Shown one piece after another: positions 40,586 to 48,841 of a DNA stretch of 64,000 bases. Position 1 is the stretch's first letter. Every line of letters begins with the position of its first letter. The notes under the pieces were generated by a model. It did not search any database. It saw only the letters and a program-made list of their open reading frames with translations, and was not told the DNA's origin. The position numbers and the translations under genes are program-made. The DNA lies in assembly GCA_030263805.2 (NCBI GenBank), contig CP136010.1:4727001-4791000 (forward strand). Direction: 5' to 3'. This stretch comes from Pseudomonas sp. FeN3W. GTDB taxonomy: Bacteria; Pseudomonadota; Gammaproteobacteria; Pseudomonadales; Pseudomonadaceae.

Positions 40586-41221
40586 GTGTCAACTCCTTTT
40601 CTCGAAGCCGTGGCGCTCGCTTGCGAGCGCGATTGGCGGCTGCTGTTCGACAAGCTGGACCTGCGTCTCGAGAGCGGGGAGATGCTGCAGATTGCGGGGC
40701 CCAACGGCAGCGGCAAAACCAGCCTGCTGCGCCTGCTTTGCGGTCTGATGCAACCGACCGCCGGTGAGGTCTTACTGAAGGGCCAGTCGCTCAGTGCTCA
40801 GCGTGGCGAACTGGCGCGCAACCTTTTGTGGATCGGCCATGCCGCCGGCATCAAGGGTTTGCTGACAGCTGAGGAGAACCTTACCTGGCTCTGCGCGCTG
40901 CATCAGCCGGCCAACCGCGAGGCGATTTGGCAGGCACTTGCCGAAGTGGGACTGCGCGGGTTCGAAGACGTGCCCTGTCATACCCTTTCTGCAGGCCAGC
41001 AGCGCCGTGTGGGGCTGGCGCGTCTGTATCTCTCGCCACCGCCCCTGTGGATTCTCGATGAGCCCTTTACCGCGCTCGACAAACATGGCGTGGCTCAGCT
41101 TGAGAGGCATCTCGCCGCGCATTGCGAACAGGGCGGACTGGTCGTGCTCACCACCCACCACAGCCTGACGGAAAAGCCTGCCGGCTATCGCGAGCTCGAT
41201 CTGGGGCAGCGGGCCGCATGA
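40586..41221 (+). CDS. ccmA: Heme exporter ATPase CcmA
   Basis: ABC ATPase of the CcmABCD complex that releases holo-CcmE during cytochrome c maturation. From GTG 40586 (11 bases after GAGG) it has 211 residues; a GTG at 40574 is possible but overlaps the ribosome site. Walker A is GPNGSGKTS near 33-41, the signature is LSAGQQRRV near 132, and Walker B is LWILDEPF near 150. Its stop overlaps the ccmB start (ATGA). Confidence 0.95.
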   Translation: MSTPFLEAVALACERDWRLLFDKLDLRLESGEMLQIAGPNGSGKTSLLRLLCGLMQPTAGEVLLKGQSLSAQRGELARNLLWIGHAAGIKGLLTAEENLTWLCALHQPANREAIWQALAEVGLRGFEDVPCHTLSAGQQRRVGLARLYLSPPPLWILDEPFTALDKHGVAQLERHLAAHCEQGGLVVLTTHHSLTEKPAGYRELDLGQRAA

Positions 41222-41889
41222 GCAGCGTATTCACACTTCTGCTGGCGCGCGAGACGCGTCTGCTGTTCCGTCGCCCGGCCGAGTTGGCCAACCCGCTGGT
41301 GTTCTTCGCCATCGTCATCGCGTTGTTTCCGCTTGCGGTAGGGCCGGAGACCCAGCTTCTGCAAACCATCTCTCCCGGCCTGGTCTGGGTGGCAGCGCTG
41401 CTGGCCGTTCTGCTGTCACTGGATGGTCTTTTTCGCAGTGATTTCGAAGATGGCTCGCTTGAGCAGTGGGTCGTTTCGCCGCACCCGCTCGCGCTCCTGG
41501 TTCTCGCCAAAGTACTGGCACACTGGGCTTTTTCCGGGTTGGCGCTGGTGCTGCTGGCGCCACTTTTGGGCTTGATGTTGGGTCTGCCGCTTGGGACCAT
41601 TCCGGTGCTGCTGATTTCACTGTTGCTGGGGACGCCGATCCTGAGCCTGCTCGGTGCGGTCGGCGCGGCGTTGACCGTAGGGTTGAAACGGGGTGGCTTG
41701 CTGCTGGCGCTGCTTATCCTGCCTCTCTACATCCCGGTGCTGATTCTCGGCAGTGGCGCACTGCAAGCGTCGTTGCAAGGCTTGCCGGCTGTCGGGCATC
41801 TGCTCTGGCTGGCCAGTCTGACCGCGTTGGCCGTGACTCTTACACCCTTTGCGATAGCTGCCGGGCTGAAGATCAGCGTTGGCGAATAG
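41218..41889 (+). CDS. ccmB: Heme exporter membrane subunit CcmB
   Basis: Six-helix membrane partner of CcmA, 223 residues. The start MSSVFTLLLARETRLLFRRP and the conserved LDGLFRSDFEDGSLEQWV near 62-79 are typical. ATG at 41218 is coupled to the ccmA stop. A 92-base gap before ccmC contains a GC hairpin. Confidence 0.95.
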   Translation: MSSVFTLLLARETRLLFRRPAELANPLVFFAIVIALFPLAVGPETQLLQTISPGLVWVAALLAVLLSLDGLFRSDFEDGSLEQWVVSPHPLALLVLAKVLAHWAFSGLALVLLAPLLGLMLGLPLGTIPVLLISLLLGTPILSLLGAVGAALTVGLKRGGLLLALLILPLYIPVLILGSGALQASLQGLPAVGHLLWLASLTALAVTLTPFAIAAGLKISVGE

Positions 41890-41903
41890 CGACACACCCG
41901 GAT

Positions 41904-41923
41904 GGCCGGCGCTCACGCCGGTC
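41904..41923 (+). other. Intercistronic hairpin between ccmB and ccmC
   Basis: GGCCGGCG-CTCA-CGCCGGTC folds into an 8-base-pair stem with one G-U and no T tract. It is the only sizeable gap within the otherwise overlapping ccm genes and may affect mRNA stability. Confidence 0.4.
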
Positions 41924-41981
41924 GATGTAACGAATCTCGGGGCCTGCATTTGCAAGGTCTCGCTGGACGACGAGTCATCCG

Positions 41982-42737
41982 ATGAACTGGACATGGTTTC
42001 ACAAGCTGGGCTCACCCAAATGGTTCTACGAGATCAGCGGCCGCTGGTTGCCCTGGCTGGCTTGGGCAGCCGTGTTGCTGGTCAGCGTCGGTGTGGTCTG
42101 GGGCCTGGCGTTCGCGCCCGAGGATTACCAGCAGGGCAACAGCTTTCGGATCATCTATATCCACGTGCCGGCTGCGTTTCTCGCTCAGTCGATCTACGTG
42201 ATGCTCGCCGTGGCGGGCGTGGTCGGGCTCGTCTGGAAGATGAAACTGGCCGATGTGGCTCTGCAGCAGGCCGCACCCATCGGCGCCTGGATGACCTTCA
42301 TCGCCCTGCTGACCGGTGCGGTCTGGGGCAAGCCGACCTGGGGCGCCTGGTGGGTATGGGATGCGCGGCTGACCTCGATGCTTATCCTGCTGTTTCTGTA
42401 CTTCGGCATCATTGCGCTCGGACAGGCGATCAGCAATCGTGACAGCGCGGCCAAGGCGTGCGCTGTGCTGGCCATCGTCGGGGTGGTGAACATCCCGATC
42501 ATCAAGTACTCGGTGGAGTGGTGGAACACGCTGCACCAGCCGGCAACGTTCACCGTCACCGAAAAGCCGGCCATGCCAGTAGAAATGTGGCTGCCGCTGC
42601 TGGTGATGGTGATCGGCTTCTACTGCTTCTTCACCGTGGTGCTGCTGATGCGCATGCGCCTGGAAGTGCTGCGCCGCGAGTCGCGCGCCAGTTGGGTGAA
42701 GAATGAGGTCAAGGCTCTGGTAGGAAACAACTCGTGA
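41982..42737 (+). CDS. ccmC: Heme handling protein CcmC
   Basis: Loads heme onto CcmE in the periplasm. The 251 residues have six membrane segments and the tryptophan-rich WWVWDARLT motif near residue 125, flanked by the heme-ligand histidines of this family (IHVPAAF near 63 and a second in WNTLHQPA near 185). The stop overlaps the ccmD start (GTGA). Confidence 0.96.
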   Translation: MNWTWFHKLGSPKWFYEISGRWLPWLAWAAVLLVSVGVVWGLAFAPEDYQQGNSFRIIYIHVPAAFLAQSIYVMLAVAGVVGLVWKMKLADVALQQAAPIGAWMTFIALLTGAVWGKPTWGAWWVWDARLTSMLILLFLYFGIIALGQAISNRDSAAKACAVLAIVGVVNIPIIKYSVEWWNTLHQPATFTVTEKPAMPVEMWLPLLVMVIGFYCFFTVVLLMRMRLEVLRRESRASWVKNEVKALVGNNS

Positions 42738-42910
42738 ACTTTTCATCCTTCGCGGATTTCATCGCCATGGGCAATCATGGCGTGTACGTCTGGACCTCCT
42801 ATGGCATCAGCCTGGCTGTCCTGATTCTCAACGTTGCGCTGCCAGTCCTGGCGCGTCGGCGTTACCTGCAAGATGAGGCGCGTCGTTTGCGCCGGGAGGA
42901 GTCGAAGTGA
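42734..42910 (+). CDS. ccmD: Heme exporter small subunit CcmD
   Basis: A 58-residue single-helix protein that helps release holo-CcmE from CcmC. It starts with GTG overlapping the ccmC stop and ends in TGA overlapping the ccmE GTG. The sequence has FADFIAMGNHGVYVW, the conserved Tyr/Trp start of the helix, and a basic Arg/Glu-rich tail (RRRYLQDEARRLRREESK). Confidence 0.93.
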   Translation: MNFSSFADFIAMGNHGVYVWTSYGISLAVLILNVALPVLARRRYLQDEARRLRREESK

Positions 42911-43374
42911 ATCCGGTGCGCAAGAAGCGTCTTTTCATCGTCCTGGCGATCCTCGCCGGTGTCGGTATCGCCGTGGCGCTGGCGTTGTCCGCTCTGCAGC
43001 AGAACATCAACCTGTTCTACACACCGACTCAGATCGCCGCGGGGGAGGCCCCCGAAGGCACCCGGATTCGAGCCGGCGGCCTGGTCGAAGAGGGTTCGGT
43101 GAAGCGTACCAACGACTCACTCAGCGTTGCCTTCCGCGTCACTGACGGCGCCCAGGCGATCACCATCAGCTATCAGGGCATTCTCCCGGACCTGTTTCGC
43201 GAAGGGCAGGGCATCGTCGCGCTGGGTCGGGTCAATTCGGACGGCGTCCTGATTGCCGACGAAGTGCTGGCCAAGCATGACGAAAACTACATGCCGCCTG
43301 AGGTGACACAGGCGCTGGAGAAGAGCGGCATGATGAAGCACTACGAGGGTGGTAAGCAGGAGTACGCGAAATGA
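42907..43374 (+). CDS. ccmE: Heme chaperone CcmE
   Basis: Periplasmic, membrane-anchored chaperone that binds heme covalently and delivers it to CcmF. The 155 residues include an N-terminal helix (about 9-30) and the heme-binding His124 in LAKHDENY, with Tyr128 as axial ligand. GTG start at 42907 overlaps ccmD; the stop overlaps the ccmF ATG. Confidence 0.96.
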   Translation: MNPVRKKRLFIVLAILAGVGIAVALALSALQQNINLFYTPTQIAAGEAPEGTRIRAGGLVEEGSVKRTNDSLSVAFRVTDGAQAITISYQGILPDLFREGQGIVALGRVNSDGVLIADEVLAKHDENYMPPEVTQALEKSGMMKHYEGGKQEYAK

Positions 43375-45344
43375 TTCCCGAGCTCGGCCATCTGGCGATG
43401 ATTCTGGCGCTGTGCCTGGCGGTGGTCCAGGCCACGTTACCGCTGATCGGCGCATGGCGTGGCGACAGGCAATGGATGGGGCTGGCCCAACCAGCCGCCT
43501 GGGGCCAGTTCGCCTTTCTAGGTTTCTCCTTCGCCTGTCTGACCTACGCTTTCATGGTCGACGATTTCTCCGTTGCCTACGTCGCCCACAACTCCAACAG
43601 CGCCTTGCCCTGGTACTACAAGTTCAGCGCGGTATGGGGCGCGCACGAGGGCTCCTTGCTGTTGTGGGCATTCATCCTGGCCGGCTGGACCTTCGCCGTG
43701 GCGATCTTCTCCCGTCAGCTGCCGGAAGACATGCTGGCGCGCGTGCTCGGCGTCATGGGCTTGATCAGCATCGGTTTCCTGCTCTTTCTTATCGTCACTT
43801 CGAACCCCTTCGAGCGGCTGCTGCCGCAGGTTCCAATGGATGGACGCGACCTCAATCCACTGCTGCAGGATTTCGGTCTGATCGTGCATCCACCGATGCT
43901 CTACATGGGTTACGTCGGTTTCTCGGTCGCCTTCGCCTTCGCCATCGCCGCGTTGCTCGGTGGACGCCTGGATGCGGCTTGGGCGCGCTGGTCCCGTCCG
44001 TGGACGCTGGTGGCCTGGGCGTTCCTCGGTCTGGGTATTGCGCTGGGTTCCTGGTGGGCCTATTACGAGCTCGGCTGGGGTGGCTGGTGGTTCTGGGACC
44101 CGGTGGAAAATGCCTCGTTCATGCCTTGGCTGGTCGGTACCGCGCTGATCCACTCGCTTGCCGTCACCGAGAAGCGCGGCGTGTTCAAGAGCTGGACGGT
44201 GCTGCTGGCAATCGCGGCGTTCTCGTTGAGTCTGCTCGGCACCTTCCTCGTCCGTTCCGGCGTACTCACCTCCGTCCACGCCTTCGCCACCGACCCCGAG
44301 CGTGGCGTGTTCATCCTGGTCTTTCTGCTGATGGTGGTAGGCGGCTCGCTGACGCTGTTCGCCATGCGCGCGCCTGTGGTCAAAAGCCAGGTCGGGTTTG
44401 GCCTGTGGTCGCGCGAGACGCTGCTGCTGGTCAACAACCTGCTGCTCGTCGTCGCCACGGCAATGATTCTGCTTGGCACGCTCTACCCGCTGCTGCTGGA
44501 TGCATTGTCCGGTGCCAAGCTTTCCGTCGGTCCTCCGTACTTCAACGCCATGTTCGTTCCGCTGATTGGCGCGCTGATGGTGACGCTGGGCGTCGGCATC
44601 CTGGTGCGCTGGAAGGACACCCCGCTGAAGTGGTTGCTCGGCATGCTCACGCCAGTGTTGATCACCAGCGTAGTGCTCGGTGGTCTGGGCTCGTTGTTGT
44701 TCGGCGACTTCAACTGGGCGGTGCTTGCGGTGTCGCTGCTGGCGGCCTGGGTGGTGATCGCCGGCATCCGTGATCTGCTGGACAAGACGCGCCACAAGGG
44801 TTTGTTAAAAGGCATGCGCAGCCTGGCGCCAAGCTATTGGGGCATGCATCTGGCGCACCTCGGACTGGCCGTCTGCGCCATTGGCGTGGTGCTCACCAGC
44901 CACCAGAGCGCCGAGCGTGACCTGCGCCTGGCTCCGGGTGAATCGCTGTCGCTTGGCGGCTATGAGTTCGTCTTCGAGGGCGCGGTGCATCATGAAGGGC
45001 CGAACTTCACCTCGGACAAGGCGACCATCCGCGTGCTCGATGGGAACAAGCAGATCGCCACGCTGCACCCGGAGAAGCGTCTGTACACCGTGCAACAGAT
45101 GCCGATGACCGAGGCAGGGATCGATGCGGGATTCACCCGCGACCTCTATGTCGCGCTGGGTGAGCCGCTGGGCGATGGAGCGTGGGCGGTACGCGTTCAC
45201 ATCAAGCCCTTCGTTCGCTGGATCTGGCTCGGAGCGCTGATGATGGGGCTTGGCGGCGTGCTGGCGGCGAGTGATCGTCGTTATCGAGTCAAGGTGAAGA
45301 CCCGCGTGCGTGAAGCGCTGGGCATGGCCGCACAAGGAGCCTGA
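43371..45344 (+). CDS. ccmF: Cytochrome c heme lyase subunit CcmF
   Basis: Large membrane protein (657 residues, about 14 segments) that ligates heme to apocytochrome c together with CcmH and CcmI. The WWD-type heme motif is seen in GWGGWWFWDPVENASFMPW near 234-252. Conserved histidines lie in HEGSLLLW near 93 and VHPPMLYMGYV near 171. ATG overlaps the ccmE stop. No frameshift is seen. Confidence 0.96.
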   Translation: MIPELGHLAMILALCLAVVQATLPLIGAWRGDRQWMGLAQPAAWGQFAFLGFSFACLTYAFMVDDFSVAYVAHNSNSALPWYYKFSAVWGAHEGSLLLWAFILAGWTFAVAIFSRQLPEDMLARVLGVMGLISIGFLLFLIVTSNPFERLLPQVPMDGRDLNPLLQDFGLIVHPPMLYMGYVGFSVAFAFAIAALLGGRLDAAWARWSRPWTLVAWAFLGLGIALGSWWAYYELGWGGWWFWDPVENASFMPWLVGTALIHSLAVTEKRGVFKSWTVLLAIAAFSLSLLGTFLVRSGVLTSVHAFATDPERGVFILVFLLMVVGGSLTLFAMRAPVVKSQVGFGLWSRETLLLVNNLLLVVATAMILLGTLYPLLLDALSGAKLSVGPPYFNAMFVPLIGALMVTLGVGILVRWKDTPLKWLLGMLTPVLITSVVLGGLGSLLFGDFNWAVLAVSLLAAWVVIAGIRDLLDKTRHKGLLKGMRSLAPSYWGMHLAHLGLAVCAIGVVLTSHQSAERDLRLAPGESLSLGGYEFVFEGAVHHEGPNFTSDKATIRVLDGNKQIATLHPEKRLYTVQQMPMTEAGIDAGFTRDLYVALGEPLGDGAWAVRVHIKPFVRWIWLGALMMGLGGVLAASDRRYRVKVKTRVREALGMAAQGA

Positions 45345-45345
45345 T

Positions 45346-45876
45346 GTGAAAAGATTGCTGATGTTGCTGCCGCTGGTGATTTTCCTGGTGGTTTCAGTGT
45401 TCCTTTATCGCGGCCTGTTTCTCGATCCTTCCGAGCTGCCTTCGGCGCTGATCGGCAAGCCACTACCGGCGTTCTCGTTGCCGTCGGTGGAAGACGAGCA
45501 GCGCGTCATCACCGCCGAGGACCTCAAGGGCAAGCCGGCGCTGGTCAACGTGTGGGCGACCTGGTGCGTCGCCTGCAAGGTCGAGCACCCGGTGCTGAAC
45601 CGGCTTGCAGCTCAGGGTGTGGTGATTTTTGGCGTCAACTACAAGGACGACAACGCCGCGGCCTTGAAGTGGCTCAACGAGTTCCACGACCCTTACCAGC
45701 TGAACATCCGCGACGAGCGCGGCAGTCTCGGTCTGGACCTGGGAGTCTATGGCGCCCCGGAGACCTTCCTTATCGACAAGCAGGGCATCATCCGCCATAA
45801 GTTCGTCGGCGTGATCGATGATCGTGTCTGGCGCGAACAGCTGGCAGCGCTCTATCAGGAGCTGGTGGACGAATGA
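45346..45876 (+). CDS. ccmG: Thiol:disulfide interchange protein CcmG (DsbE)
   Basis: Membrane-anchored periplasmic thioredoxin that reduces the CXXCH motif of apocytochrome c or the CcmH disulfide. GTG at 45346 gives 176 residues with an N-terminal anchor (about 3-22). The active site is WCVAC (Cys74 and Cys77) and the conserved Pro lies in GAPETFLID. It starts one base after the ccmF stop and overlaps ccmH. Confidence 0.95.
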   Translation: MKRLLMLLPLVIFLVVSVFLYRGLFLDPSELPSALIGKPLPAFSLPSVEDEQRVITAEDLKGKPALVNVWATWCVACKVEHPVLNRLAAQGVVIFGVNYKDDNAAALKWLNEFHDPYQLNIRDERGSLGLDLGVYGAPETFLIDKQGIIRHKFVGVIDDRVWREQLAALYQELVDE

Positions 45877-46343
45877 AACGACTGATCCGCGGTGCGCTGC
45901 TTGGTCTGTTCCTGGTCACGACCGCCCAGGCTGCAATCGATACCTATGAATTCAGGGACGAAGCCGAGCGAGAGCGCTACCGCACCCTAACCGAAGAGCT
46001 GCGCTGCCCGAAGTGCCAGAACCAGAACATTGCCGATTCCAACGCACCGATCGCCATGGACCTGCGCCAGGAAATCTTCCGCATGCTGGAGGAGGGCAAG
46101 AGCAATGACCAGATCGTCGACTATCTCGTCGATCGCTATGGCGACTTCGTCCGTTACAACCCGCCGGTAAATGCGAAAACCCTGCTGCTCTGGTATGGGC
46201 CGGCTGGATTGCTGGTCCTCGGCTTCGGCGTGCTGACCGTAATCCTGGTGCGTCGCCGCCGGGTCGAAAAGGCTCCTGCATCAACCCTTTCCGAGACCGA
46301 GCGCGAGCGTCTCGCCCAGCTTCTGGATAAAAAAGACTCATGA
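45873..46343 (+). CDS. ccmH: Cytochrome c biogenesis protein CcmH
   Basis: Periplasmic reductant/chaperone in the heme-ligation complex, 156 residues. It has a signal peptide (about 1-20) and the redox motif LRCPKCQNQNI (Cys45, Cys48). A C-terminal membrane anchor (about 106-127) follows. This is the short form, with the TPR half made separately as CcmI downstream (ATGA overlap). Confidence 0.95.
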   Translation: MKRLIRGALLGLFLVTTAQAAIDTYEFRDEAERERYRTLTEELRCPKCQNQNIADSNAPIAMDLRQEIFRMLEEGKSNDQIVDYLVDRYGDFVRYNPPVNAKTLLLWYGPAGLLVLGFGVLTVILVRRRRVEKAPASTLSETERERLAQLLDKKDS

Positions 46344-47560
46344 TCGATTTCTGGATAGCCGCCGGTGCGTTGCTGCTGGTGGCATTGGCTTTTCTGTTGC
46401 TGCCCATCTTGCGTGGCCGTAGAGCCCAGGCCGAAGAAGACCGTACTGCGCTGAATGTAGCCCTGTACGAAGAGCGTCTCGCCGAGTTGACCTCTCAGCA
46501 CGCTGCCGGAACCTTGACTGCCGAGCAGCTGGAAGCTGGGCGAGCAGATGCTGCGCGCGAGCTGTTGGAGGACACCGAGAACAGCGACAAGCCGCGAATC
46601 GCCAAGCTTGGTCGTAGCGCTCCGCTGATTGCAGCGGTCCTGGTGCCCCTTATGGGCTACGGGCTCTATATGCACTGGGGCGCCAGCGACAAGGTTCAGA
46701 TGGCTCGGCAGTTTTCGGAGCAGCCTCGCACGGTCGAGGAAGTGACCGCTCATCTGGAGCAGGCCGTACAGGAGCAACCGGATTCTGCCGAAGCCTGGTA
46801 CTTCCTGGGGCGTACTTATATGAACCAGGAGCGTCCAGCCGACGCAGCCAAGGCCTTCGGGCGTGTAGTGGAGATCGCGGGTCGTCAGCCCGAGCTGCTC
46901 GGTCAGCTGGCGCAGGCGCTGTATTTCGCCGGTGATCGTCAATGGTCCGATAAGCTGCAAGCCCTTACTGATGAAGCACTGCAGGGCGATCCGCAGGAAG
47001 TGACCAGTCTTGGCCTGCTCGGCATCGCGGCATTCGAGGAAGCGCGTTATCAGGATGCCGTGCGCTTCTGGGAGCAGCTGGTTGCGGCGCTTCCGGAGAA
47101 CGATCCTTCGCGCGAAGCGATCCGTGGTGGCATCGAGCGGGCGCGGCAGCAGATGGAAGGTGGCAGTTCCACCGCCGAACAGGCATCAGCCGCGACTGAA
47201 AAGGCAGGCACTGCAGGTGCCTCGTTGCAGATTCAGGTTGCGCTGGGCTCGAAGGTGGCGGAATCGGTTTCGCCGCAAGATACGGTTTTCGTATTCGCTC
47301 GCGCAGTGGCGGGGCCACCCGTTCCGCTGGCAGCGAAACGCCTGACGGTCGCCGATCTGCCAGCAACCGTCACGCTTGGCGACGCCGATGCGATGGTGCC
47401 TTCGATGAAAATTTCCAGCGTCGAGCAGGTCACCGTAATGGCACGAGTCTCCCGTTCCGGCGACGCAACAAAAGGGGAGTGGATGGGTCAAAGCGAAGCG
47501 CTAGATACCGCGAGCGAAAACACCGTCGATCTGGTGATCGACCGCGCCGAGGCTCCCTGA
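46340..47560 (+). CDS. ccmI: Cytochrome c biogenesis protein CcmI (CycH)
   Basis: Binds apocytochrome c and presents it to CcmF/CcmH. The 406 residues have two N-terminal membrane segments (about 5-23 and 93-111) separated by a cytoplasmic loop. Periplasmic TPR repeats (about 130-260) and a C-terminal beta-rich domain (about 290-405) follow. ATG at 46340 overlaps ccmH. The lipoprotein gene follows after 17 bases. Confidence 0.94.
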   Translation: MIDFWIAAGALLLVALAFLLLPILRGRRAQAEEDRTALNVALYEERLAELTSQHAAGTLTAEQLEAGRADAARELLEDTENSDKPRIAKLGRSAPLIAAVLVPLMGYGLYMHWGASDKVQMARQFSEQPRTVEEVTAHLEQAVQEQPDSAEAWYFLGRTYMNQERPADAAKAFGRVVEIAGRQPELLGQLAQALYFAGDRQWSDKLQALTDEALQGDPQEVTSLGLLGIAAFEEARYQDAVRFWEQLVAALPENDPSREAIRGGIERARQQMEGGSSTAEQASAATEKAGTAGASLQIQVALGSKVAESVSPQDTVFVFARAVAGPPVPLAAKRLTVADLPATVTLGDADAMVPSMKISSVEQVTVMARVSRSGDATKGEWMGQSEALDTASENTVDLVIDRAEAP

Positions 47561-47577
47561 ACACCCACGAGGTAAAG

Positions 47578-48018
47578 ATGGACACGAATTCGTCAGCACG
47601 CCCGCTTATGCTTGCGCGGTTCGGCCCGCGGGTCGTGCTGCTCGGATTGACCTTAGCGCTCGGCGCTTGCGCAGGTAATCCCTACGATTCCGCGCCTCAG
47701 GGGCCTGCTCCCAGTCCGGTGCCGCGCGCCCCCGAGCCCAGTGGTCCGGTTATTTCGCCGCCTCCGATCAAGGCGCCACCGGCCCCCAGGGCTCCAACTA
47801 CTCAGAAAAGCCATCCGCGTTATGCGCCGCCACCGCACGTGGCTGCGCACTGGGACAATCGTCTTGGGGTCTATGTCGTGGAGGGGCGCGATCTCTTTTA
47901 TCGGGAGCGTCTGTATTACCGGTGGGATGGTGACTGGTTCTGTGCAGGGCGCCCGGATGGCCCATGGGAGCCGGTCGCGCCTCCAAGCGTTCCGCCGGGC
48001 CTGCGTGACCGTTATTGA
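47578..48018 (+). CDS. Proline-rich lipoprotein of unknown function
   Basis: A 146-residue protein with ribosome site GAGG before ATG 47578. The lipobox LALGAC lies near residues 26-31 and predicts an outer- or inner-membrane lipoprotein. Residues 34-78 are a flexible Pro-rich stretch. The remaining part is aromatic-rich (WDNRLGVYVVEGRDLFYRERLYYRW, WFCAGRPDGPWEPV), like small Trp/Tyr lipoprotein domains. It follows ccmI by 17 bases and may share its transcript, but no link to cytochrome c maturation is known to me. Confidence 0.75.
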   Translation: MDTNSSARPLMLARFGPRVVLLGLTLALGACAGNPYDSAPQGPAPSPVPRAPEPSGPVISPPPIKAPPAPRAPTTQKSHPRYAPPPHVAAHWDNRLGVYVVEGRDLFYRERLYYRWDGDWFCAGRPDGPWEPVAPPSVPPGLRDRY

Positions 48019-48061
48019 TGCTACTGCACTGCAGCCGGCGCTAACTTTTTGCGCTTCAGCC

Positions 48062-48088
48062 TAAAGGCTGCTTGCTGGATGCCGATAA
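48062..48088 (+). promoter_or_regulatory. Sigma-28 (FliA) promoter for fliT
   Basis: TAAAG at 48062-48066 and GCCGATAA at 48081-48088 with a 14-base spacer fit the FliA consensus (TAAAGTTT-N11-GCCGATAA), with both core hexamer-like parts perfect. It lies 82 bases before fliT. Confidence 0.85.
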
Positions 48089-48169
48089 AGAATCAGCACC
48101 GTTGCACTGCAACGTTCCCAGCTGGTTCGGCCTACGCCGTCGCAACGGGCTCATGCCCCGGAGTCGATA

Positions 48170-48466
48170 ATGAATGCTTCCGTCAAGCGTCTCGAAGAAA
48201 CTGGATCCGCTCTACGCGATGCGCTTACGCAGCAGGACTGGGCCGCTATCAGCATGCTGGATCGCGAGTGCCGCAACGCCGTAGACGAGGCGATGCAGGC
48301 GCACGAACGTGACGACGGCGTGGTGCGTCAGCGGTTGCAGGAGCTTCTTGACCTGTATGGAGAGCTGGTGATGACCTGCCAGATCGAACAGGCACGGGTC
48401 GCTGGCGAGCTACGGCAGCTGAATCAGTCTCAACAGGGCGCCAAGGTCTACCAGTTGTTCGCATAA
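48170..48466 (+). CDS. fliT: Flagellar chaperone FliT-like protein
   Basis: A 98-residue all-helical protein that resembles the FliT-type proteins encoded just before fleQ in pseudomonads (start MNASVKRLEETG, end AKVYQLFA). FliT binds the filament cap FliD and can affect gene regulation. It stands behind a sigma-28 promoter. In relatives fliC-fliD-fliS precede it; here the ccm operon and a lipoprotein gene do, so the chaperone is detached from its cap-protein gene. Similarity is modest and position is part of the evidence. Confidence 0.7.
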   Translation: MNASVKRLEETGSALRDALTQQDWAAISMLDRECRNAVDEAMQAHERDDGVVRQRLQELLDLYGELVMTCQIEQARVAGELRQLNQSQQGAKVYQLFA

Positions 48467-48841
48467 GCTCTGCCTTCCCACCCCCGGACAGCTTCGAGTT
48501 CATCTCAGGCTCACTGCGGGTGAATCCCTTCGGTATTTATCATTACAAAGTATGTGGCATTATGCCGCTACCGCTTTGTTGACGAGCGACTAATTGGCGC
48601 TTAATGCCTGGTAAATGCCTATCTTCGCGCTCATCGTGCTCCGAAGTCTTCATTTCGCTCTTTAGGTATCTCTCAAAGTACTGATTTTTGGCTTGTTCTT
48701 TGGTCGTTAATTCACGCCATAAATTTGACTCAGTTCATTTTTTCATTAATCTACGGTTCATCTGCCGTGAGTGTGATCGCCGTTCTTTCAAGGATGCGAG
48801 CGCAGGCTTTCTTTCAGCCTCTTTAGAGCCCTATAAACAAG
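48467..48841 (+). promoter_or_regulatory. Long AT-richer leader of fleQ
   Basis: 375 bases without a gene, clearly richer in A and T than the flanks. A candidate sigma-70 promoter has TTGACT at 48725-48730 and TAATCT at 48747-48752 (16-base spacer), about 90 bases before fleQ. A single CRP/Vfr-like half-site (GTGTGATC) lies near 48772. In P. aeruginosa Vfr represses fleQ, but the second half-site is not evident here. No strong ribosome site is seen before fleQ. Confidence 0.4.

Noticed and set aside
41904..41923. Terminator between ccmB and ccmC
   Set aside because: The hairpin has no T tract and the ccm genes otherwise overlap, so it is unlikely to end transcription.
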